From contig CAUJGJ010000308.1 of the NCBI GenBank assembly GCA_963170055.1, positions 1 to 10,000 of the forward strand: a stretch of DNA of 10,000 nucleotides, in the 5' to 3' direction. The stretch is from Halisarca cf. caerulea (taxonomy: Eukaryota > Porifera > Demospongiae > Chondrillida > Halisarcidae). This document shows, piece after piece, positions 1 through 10,000 of this stretch; position 1 is the stretch's first letter, and each line of letters opens with the position of its first letter. The notes below the pieces were generated by a model, which did no database searches, was not told the origin of the DNA, and saw nothing but the letters and a program-made list of their open reading frames with translations. Position numbers and translations under genes: made by a program.

Positions 1-78
1 CCCTATGTCACCTAACCCTATGTCACCTAACCCTATGCTCACCTAGTCCTATGCCCATCTTGCCCTTTGCCACCCTAG
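1..78. repeat. Degenerate 15-16 bp minisatellite, cut by the left window edge
   Basis: Five successive units can be read: two identical 15-mers (CCCTATGTCACCTAA) at 1-15 and 16-30, then three diverged 16-nt units at 31-46, 47-62 and 63-78. The array decays to the right and probably continues to the left. The junction CCTAACCC looks telomeric, but the intervening ATGTCA does not fit a telomere repeat. It lies in the presumed intron 15 of the BRWD-type gene. Confidence 0.8.
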
Positions 79-313
79 CCTAGTGCCTGTTTTACAACTT
101 ACCTTTGTTCAAAGTGCTTTTGGTGGATTTTGATGAAGCCTTTTGCACACTCTTGTGTCAATCCTATATCCTTTACCATTTTTAAATGGTTTTTACACAC
201 TCTCATAGTATACATGATGCCACATGAACACAATAGGACAGTTCACAGGGTACAAATATAAAAGTAGCTGAATACAACTTCTTGTAAGCACACTAAATCA
301 ATTAGTGAAGTGT
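79..313. other. Non-coding stretch left of the Penelope pair (presumed intron 15)
   Basis: Apart from the direct repeat at 292-307, no exon can be supported here on either strand. I looked on the minus strand for the next expected BRWD WD40 exon and did not find it, so the gene's next exon is probably beyond the window. Confidence 0.5.
292..307. repeat. Left copy of 16-bp direct repeat flanking the Penelope pair
   Basis: ACTAAATCAATTAGTG occurs here and again at 1650-1665 in the same orientation, bracketing the inverted Penelope copies. It is also close to a palindrome. A target-site duplication of the whole composite insertion is the simplest reading, though that is inference. Confidence 0.6.
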
Positions 314-346
314 CTTAACGGAAATCACTAGCCAAAGAAATTATTA

Positions 347-391
347 ATACCAAATGTTTTGGCAGCCAACTGCTACCTTCATCAGTGGTAT
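347..391 (-). ncRNA. Hammerhead ribozyme motif in Penelope copy A (probably inactive)
   Basis: On the minus strand, ATACCA is followed by the core box CTGATGA, a stem II in which GGTAGC pairs with GCTGCC around a short loop, then AAAAC, ATT and TGGTAT. The outer ATACCA/TGGTAT pair is a perfect 6-bp stem I. The second core box should be GAAA but reads AAAA, losing an invariant G. Stem III would be minimal (ACAT where ACGT is expected). Hammerhead motifs with minimal stem III are known in PLE terminal regions. Fold assignment is by eye. Confidence 0.7.
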
Positions 392-438
392 GATAGAAGA
401 GACGTGTGACAGTTGTTGATGCGAGGTGATGAATAATA

Positions 439-1098
439 TTAACTGTGGGTGATGAATAGAGTTAATTGAGATTGTGAGTGATGCTGAAGAAATGGTACTA
501 CAGTATAGGTATACATCAAGGTTTTGTATACTGTGGGGAGTGTTCCTAGTTCTCTGTTCAGGGATGAGGGTTCCTTCTGGATCATCCAGGATTCCACTAA
601 GCATCTCTTTGATGTGTGTGAACAATTGTCTAATACTTCTGCGCGGGTCCAATCTGCTGTGTGTCCTGTTCTTTCTGAGTGTTTGGCTAAGACTGATGTG
701 GCTATCTTCTTATCCCTGACTGAACGCTGGTGCTCCTTTACTCTCTGTCCTAGGGTCCTACCAGTCTGTCCTATGTAAACTTTGGGGTAGCTACAACAAG
801 GGATTTTATATGTGTCTGCTTTGTCCCGTAGTGGGGTTGGATCTTTGGGGTGCACTAACATCTGCCTTAGGGTATTGTTTGGCCTAAAGGTTGTCTTAAT
901 ATCTAGTGGGGCAAGGATATGTCTAATGGCCTCTGAGGTGCCTTTGACATAAGGGATTGAAATATAGGTGGAATTAGTAGTTGTCGACTGTGAGGGGACA
1001 TCAGAGGTTTGCCTAGGTTGGGAGAATCAGTTGATCAATATCTTGGGATAGCTATTTAACTCTAGGGCCTTGTCTACTTTCTGCTGTTCTTCTATTTT
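439..1098 (-). pseudogene. Penelope-like polyprotein, C-terminal remnant with GIY-YIG endonuclease (copy A)
   Basis: One reading frame runs across the whole copy and is broken by a single TGA at 1029-1027. Upstream of the stop it reads KALELNSYPKILIN, as in the region following the PLE reverse transcriptase. Downstream come SIPYVKGTSEAIRHIL, then FRPNNTLRQMLVHPKD, then the endonuclease: YKIPC, KVYIGQTGRTLGQRVKEHQ, HSERTGHTADW and VESWMIQKE. The YIG, the Arg of GQR and the KEH motif are present. The TGA could come from CGA by CpG deamination. The 5' end is missing (no start, no RT palm), so this is a dead remnant. The family call is secure; any residual activity is very unlikely. Confidence 0.88.
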
Positions 1099-1099
1099 T

Positions 1100-1300
1100 A
1101 TCCCTTGTAGTAGCTACCCCAAAGTTTACATAGGACAGACTGGTAGGACCCTAGGACAGAGAGTAAAGGAGCACCAGTGTTCAGGCAGGGAAAAGAAGAT
1201 AGCCACATCAGCCTTAGCCGAACACTCAGAAAGAACAGGACACACAATAGATTGGACCCACACAGAAGTATTGGACAATTGTACACACATCAAAGCTTAG
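1100..1300 (+). pseudogene. Penelope-like GIY-YIG endonuclease fragment (copy B)
   Basis: The frame reads IPCSSYPKVYIGQTGRTLG, then RVKEHQ, HSERTGHTIDW and a premature TAG after THIKA at 1298-1300. Against copy A, small indels near 1280-1296 shift the frame. The following VESWMIQKE-type sequence is still recognisable downstream in another frame. There is no RT portion and no genuine start codon, because the upstream in-frame bases are antisense to copy A. A non-functional fragment. Confidence 0.85.
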
Positions 1301-1536
1301 ATGCTTAGTGGAATCCTGGATGATCCAGAAGGAAACCTCATCCCTGAACAGAGGAATTAGGAACTTTCCCCACAGTATACAAAACTTTGATGTAAACCTA
1401 TATTACCATTTCTTCAGCATCATGCACTCACAATCTCAATTAACTCTATTCATCACCCACAGTTAATATTATTCATCACCTAGTATCAACAACTGTCACA
1501 CGCCACTATTTAAGCCCAGGCACTGTCTCTTCTATC

Positions 1537-1572
1537 ATACCACTGATGGCTGGCTGCCGAAACATTTGGTGT
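1537..1572 (+). ncRNA. Hammerhead ribozyme motif in Penelope copy B (truncated stem II)
   Basis: ATACCA, CTGATGG, a shortened GCTGGCTGC, then CGAAAC, ATT and TGGTGT. The GAAAC box is intact here, whereas it is mutated in copy A. However, the last A of CTGATGA is G and 9 bases of stem II are deleted relative to copy A. Stem I can still pair, with one G-T wobble. Probably inactive. Confidence 0.62.
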
Positions 1573-1606
1573 TAATAATCTCTGTTGGCTAGTGATTTCC
1601 GTTAAG

Positions 1607-1850
1607 ATCATTGACTACAATGCTACCTAGCCGTTCAAGCTGTTTCTCAACTAAATCAATTAGTGCAGCAAGTGTTGCAAGTGATGACAGCTGAGTACAC
1701 AGCATGAGGATGAATGGCAGCACAGAAACACACCACCATCAACATAATAAGTACAACATGAAGGTCAAGTATTTACAGATATGCATATGACCAAACTACA
1801 ATAGTAGCACACACAACACATGCAGCTATTCTCACTTCAAAAAAAAACAC
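1607..1850. other. Start of intron 15 of the BRWD-type gene
   Basis: On the minus strand the exon-15 donor is AAG|GTGTTT at 1850-1849, followed by a run of T. Apart from the 16-bp direct repeat at 1650-1665 I see no exon or RNA gene here. Confidence 0.6.
1650..1665. repeat. Right copy of 16-bp direct repeat flanking the Penelope pair
   Basis: Identical to 292-307 and in the same orientation. The 43 nt between the end of the shared Penelope arm (1606) and this repeat have no counterpart at the left end. They could be extra 3' tail of copy B or older flanking DNA. Confidence 0.6.
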
Positions 1851-7419
<5,569 letters not shown>

Positions 7420-7444
7420 TTCCGGAGTTGGTACAACAGTCAAT
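7420..7444. promoter_or_regulatory. Bidirectional promoter core between two divergent start codons
   Basis: Only 25 nt separate the ATG of the minus-strand BRWD-type gene (7419) from the ATG of the plus-strand gene (7445). There is no TATA box in the interval. The sequence spanning the plus start, CAATATGGCC, reads GGCCATATTG on the other strand and resembles the core of a YY1 site (CCATnTT), a factor known to bind at start codons in animals. Real promoter elements and transcription starts may lie inside either first exon or intron. Confidence 0.6.
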
Positions 7445-9480
7445 ATGGCCGCCTACAGAATCAATCACATGTCTTATTGCTGTTCAGCTCGCTCTATTCT
7501 ATATTCCGCTTTTCGAACACGTATACTTGTAAGTATATTATTTTGAACGTTAAATGTTTTTTCTGTCATGGGCTGTTGGGATTAAAAAACACTATTGTGG
7601 TAATGATCTACTATTTTTTTTAGCTTTTGCCTCGGCCTTTGCGTAGCAAATGCAGATGTGTGATTAAAATATATCCTTCCAAAAATATGTAAGGTGTGAG
7701 CTCAGGATTACCTGTTTCTTCGGTTTCTCCGCGGACAAATGTAGTCTTTGAGTATGCACAAGTAGTTGTGATGTACATTTCTTTATACTTATAGATATCA
7801 AGGGCCTTCTCTGAATTGAGTACCGGGAATAAAGTCAGTTAAAAGTAATGTCACTTTAGTTTGTGTGTGTGTGTGTGTGTGTGGCATACGTGGTTAGCAT
7901 GTACTGTAATTGATGCATGCATGAAGACTTGACTGTTCATTTCTATAATAATATTATTATGGTTCTATTTAGGAAGAAGCTGTGGTAGAACAATCTAAGA
8001 ATGAAAGTGTTGAGAAAGCAGGTAGTGTCTCGACAAGTAATGATAGAAGTTAATGTACTTTGGCATGTATTTACAATCAAACCTCTTTACAACAAACCTT
8101 TAGTTCCACTTCAACATGCTACTATAACCAAATTACTGTTGTAACCAGTACAGTTTGTACATAGACCAGTGAAACAGTTTCAAGCGTGTGTGTTGTTGTA
8201 GAGCATGTGATGTTGTATCAAGTGACTTTGTGAAGAGGTTTGACTATTCTGTTCTGAATGAATGCAGTGGAGCCATGGATGAATGAAGAAGTGGAATATT
8301 TCTTTAGGGGACGCAGTAGATTGGCTGCAGCTATGGATTCTAGTGCTCATGATATGTCAGAAGATGAAGTTAAGGTATTCAAGCTATTTTTATGTAGTTT
8401 TATTAGCTTTGTTCTTTTGTCTTTGTACGTATGTGTATAATATGCTTGGTTAGCTTGATTTGTTAGAATTTATGCACCGTATTGTTTCTCAGTAGCCCCC
8501 CCCCCCCCCCCCCCCCCTGTGAAAGACCACCTCTAATGTAGGACCACTTTGCTGTTTTAAAGTGCATAATTGTAGTATGTTTACCCTCATCAAAGACCAC
8601 CCCTGTGGAAATTTGTCTTTGATACATTACACTCTAGGGGTGATCCTTCAAAGCGAGCACAACTGTATACCTTCCAATTGTCACATACACTTGAGTATAC
8701 TTGTCATCCCTTTTCCATCATCCCCCATCACCACTGCAACACACAGGAAATGAATGTCCTAAGTCTCCCATCAACTAGGATCAGTCCTCCTTTATATGAA
8801 CAGCATGCTTTTTCCTACCCTGGAACATACATGTGATGTTTCTATCATCTAAAAGAAATTCCCCTGCCCTACTTCTAGAACTGCTAATATTTTTCAGTTT
8901 TGACTTTCTTGCATGATCAAATCGATATTTTGCACTTTCATCGTAAACAACATCACTTCACAATCTTGATTTTACCTTGTTTACTTGAGCAAATACTTCT
9001 TTGCATGTTTTAAATGATTTCGCATACTCTTGTATCATCCCTCCTACTCGTTTCCTTGTTCTTGTGCTGTCTTGTTGTAAGGTGCCTAGGTTAGTAGCTA
9101 TTGGCTACAGGCTTCCCCAGATTAAGGAAGCTATTGAATCCATTCCAATCCAATCCAGTGATTGTTAAAGTACATTCATGTTTGTTCTATTTTATTTCAT
9201 TTCTGTTTAACTATTTTGTTTTCGCATTGCATTCATTTTATAGTAGTTAGCTGGTTGTAAGTAAAGAATTGTTTTACAGTCAATTTCAAGTACGCATATG
9301 TGAAATTCTTTTCCATAGTCTGCTTTGAAGTATCTGTTACCTTCAAAATTAACTGCCAGTGATGCTAGACCATTTCTCAAGGTACAACTCTAGTATTTGC
9401 GGACTAGTGGAAACGGCTTTATATTTTTAATTTTCTTATCTCTCATCAGCATCCATTTGACATTTATCCTAAAAGAAAAG
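7445..9480 (+). CDS. Unidentified small protein with mitochondrial-type presequence, 5' part (4 exons, 3' end outside the window)
   Basis: Exons: 7445-7528 (donor GTAAGT, phase 0), 7973-8021 (donor GTAGTG, phase 1), 8268-8374 (donor GTATTC, phase 0) and a probable 9450-9480 (acceptor TTATCTCTCATCAG, donor GTATGT). The start ATG has A at -3 and G at +4. Residues 1-28 (MAAYRINHMSYCCSARS, then ILYSAFRTRIL) are rich in Arg, Ser and Ala with no acidic residue, as in a matrix-targeting presequence. Then follow EEAVVEQSKNESVEKAVEPW, MNEEVEYFFRGRSRLAAAMD and SSAHDMSEDEVK, with HPFDIYPKRKG from exon 4. I do not recognise the family. The last segment faintly recalls the N-terminal part of cytochrome c oxidase subunit 5B, but that is too little to name it. 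An exon starting at 9961 stays open to the window edge and would fit the phase, but is weak. Confidence 0.6.
7529..7972 (+). other. Intron 1 of the plus-strand gene
   Basis: Runs from GTAAGT to TTCTATTTAG and contains a (TG)n tract. It also holds an exon-like block at 7624-7688 with good splice signals, which breaks the frame if included (see rejected items). Confidence 0.65.
7862..7883. repeat. (TG)11 microsatellite
   Basis: Eleven uninterrupted TG units within intron 1 of the plus-strand gene. Confidence 0.97.
8496..8517. repeat. Homopolymer run of 22 C
   Basis: Twenty-two consecutive C in otherwise AT-rich sequence, in intron 3 of the plus-strand gene and immediately next to a diverged repeat. 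The exact length is probably unstable in the genome and uncertain in the assembly. Confidence 0.97.
8519..8655. repeat. Diverged interspersed repeat related to the element at 9788
   Basis: AAAGACCACC occurs at about 8523 and again at about 8593, with TAGGACCAC between them. The same AAAGACCACC and AGAGACCAC motifs make up the subterminal part of the element at 9788. No clear ends or inverted repeats survive here. Confidence 0.4.
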
Positions 9481-10000
9481 GTATGTATATACGTATGTAT
9501 TTATTCTGATGTTGGCAATGCTTACTTCCTTTTGATGCTTTTGTACATCTTTTGCTTACTACATATCTATTGCACTTGCAGTACTGTAATGCATGGGATA
9601 TCTGAATTTGTTGTTGTAGGGTATATAGTATGTTTAACAGGGGAACTTAGTCTTTAAACAATGAGTTGGGGGTGGGGGCATACAGGATGGAGTGAGAGAT
9701 CAGACTAACAAGGCAATGTACATATGCTATGTACTGTATATGTAGGAATGATGATGCACATACGTACTGTACTACAACAATGACATACAGTGGAACCTGT
9801 CTTAAAGACCACCTGTCTATAGAGACCACTAATGCTTGGTCCCTTGAGTGGTCTATGTATACTATTTCATTGTAATTACATAATTTTGTTGACACATTTG
9901 CTTTTGAATTGAATCATGCATTGTTCGGTATGCATAACTGCAATTTTACCTCTTATACAGTAGGTGAGTGTGTAAGAGGAATTTGTGTTTTGTACATACG
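9481..10000 (+). other. Presumed intron of the plus-strand gene up to the window edge
   Basis: It contains a MITE-like end at 9788. A candidate acceptor (ACCTCTTATACAG at 9948-9960) precedes a frame that completes the phase-1 codon and stays open to 10000 (VGECVRGICVLYI), without recognisable similarity. Confidence 0.35.
9788..9855. mobile_element. Solo or truncated end of a MITE-like element
   Basis: CAGTGGAACCTGTCTTAAAG begins directly after a TA and closely resembles the terminal repeat of the element at 5793. It is followed by subterminal repeats AAAGACCACC, AGAGACCACT and, inverted, AGTGGTC. No matching right-hand CACTG-TA end is found within the window, so only one end or a decayed copy is visible. 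Confidence 0.5.

Larger units (their letters stand above)
314..1099 (-). mobile_element. Penelope-like element, 5'-truncated copy A (left arm)
   Basis: Read on the minus strand, this copy runs from the end of the reverse-transcriptase region through a GIY-YIG endonuclease to a non-coding 3' tail ending ...CCGTTAAG at 314. The part 314-804 is repeated in inverted orientation at 1100-1606, matching at roughly nine in ten positions by eye. The part 805-1099 is unique to this copy and forms the spacer between the arms. PLEs are retroelements with a telomerase-like reverse transcriptase and a GIY-YIG endonuclease, and 5' truncation and inverted or tandem partial copies are common for them. It lies in the same orientation as the BRWD-type host gene. 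Confidence 0.9.
1100..1606 (+). mobile_element. Penelope-like element, 5'-truncated copy B (right arm)
   Basis: This copy is the inverted counterpart of 314-804. It starts inside the endonuclease at the IPC motif, directly abutting the truncated 5' end of copy A, so the two copies sit head to head with their 3' tails outward. It keeps the 3' tail ending CCGTTAAG at 1606, and the insert may extend to 1649 if the direct repeat at 1650-1665 is a target duplication. Relative to copy A it has about 23 extra bases near 1504-1526 and lacks 9 bases inside the hammerhead motif, so the two copies diverged independently or came from different source elements. Confidence 0.88.
8375..9449 (+). other. Intron 3 of the plus-strand gene
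   Basis: About 1.08 kb between the exon ending ...SEDEVK and the probable exon HPFDIYPKRK. It holds a run of 22 C and a diverged repeat copy at about 8519-8655. From about 8660 to 9449 I see no recognisable exon or repeat, only AT-rich unique sequence. Confidence 0.5.

Noticed and set aside
1..30. Telomere-like CCTAACCC repeats
   Set aside because: The unit is CCCTATGTCACCTAA, not CCCTAA. It decays within 80 bp and lies within a presumed gene intron.
97..150. Possible BRWD exon on the minus strand ending at a GTAAGT-type donor (102-97), with a Lys/Ser-rich frame
   Set aside because: There is no similarity to the next expected WD40 blade, no convincing acceptor, and a TGA shortly upstream in the same frame.
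1070..1102. N-terminal extension (starts MSTFCCSS) of the copy-B endonuclease
   Set aside because: These bases are antisense to the upstream part of Penelope copy A, so the ATG and the extension are accidental.
7624..7688. Extra exon in the plus-strand gene (starts LLPRPLRSKC) with a TTTTTTTAG acceptor and GTAAGG donor
   Set aside because: Including it ends in phase 2 and forces exon 7973-8021 into a frame with an early TAG. Skipping it keeps phase 0 and a long open frame. It could at most be a poison exon; transcript reads would decide.
8066..8175. Possible third MITE with repeated TTACAACAAACC and TTGTAACC motifs
   Set aside because: No matching termini or target duplication could be found. 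The inverted motifs are short and may be chance.
9366..9380. Exon-like segment after CTGCCAG near 9350 with a GTACAA donor
   Set aside because: In the phase required by exon 8268-8374 it begins with TGA.
9582..9655. Exon candidates after CACTTGCAG and TTGTTGTAG in the last intron
   Set aside because: In the required phase the first stops at once (TAA) and the second stops after about a dozen codons with no recognisable protein.

Overview
The window is eukaryotic nuclear DNA. Coding sequence lies in short exons separated by GT-AG introns (one is GC-AG), many only 57 to 120 nt long. The rest is AT-rich and holds microsatellites, minisatellites, a MITE-like element and Penelope-like retroelement fragments. 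Compact introns, a Penelope-type element and a BRWD/PHIP-type gene suggest a metazoan, perhaps an early-branching marine invertebrate such as a demosponge. The organism assignment is inference and not firm.

Minus strand, 7419 down to 1851 and beyond the left edge: the 5' part of a BRWD/PHIP-family gene (bromodomain and WD-repeat protein). Fifteen exons can be joined with consistent phase to give 469 codons. They encode a LisH-like helical N-terminus, the family motif LLPRRTNW, and seven WD40 blades. The last blade(s), and the bromodomains expected of the family, would lie left of the window.

Plus strand, from 7445 rightwards: a divergent gene whose start codon is separated from the BRWD start codon by only 25 nt. 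Three well-supported exons and a probable fourth encode a small protein with a mitochondrial-presequence-like N-terminus. I do not firmly recognise it. The two genes must share a bidirectional promoter, and their 5' ends probably overlap.

Mobile and repeated DNA: 314-1606, in the last visible BRWD intron, is a head-to-head inverted pair of 5'-truncated Penelope-like element (PLE) copies. They carry GIY-YIG endonuclease remnants and, in both arms, hammerhead-ribozyme remnants with different lesions. A 16-bp direct repeat flanks the pair. The 1.96-kb intron 5 carries a 16-bp-period minisatellite, a roughly 110-bp TA repeat and a TA-flanked MITE. The introns of the plus-strand gene carry a TG repeat, a run of 22 C, and pieces of a second MITE-like family.

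I found no CRISPR array, tRNA, rRNA, operon or other prokaryotic feature, and no convincing new multi-gene system. The most notable items are the paired PLE arms with complementary hammerhead damage, the tightly spaced divergent promoter, and the splice-site usage of the BRWD-type gene.
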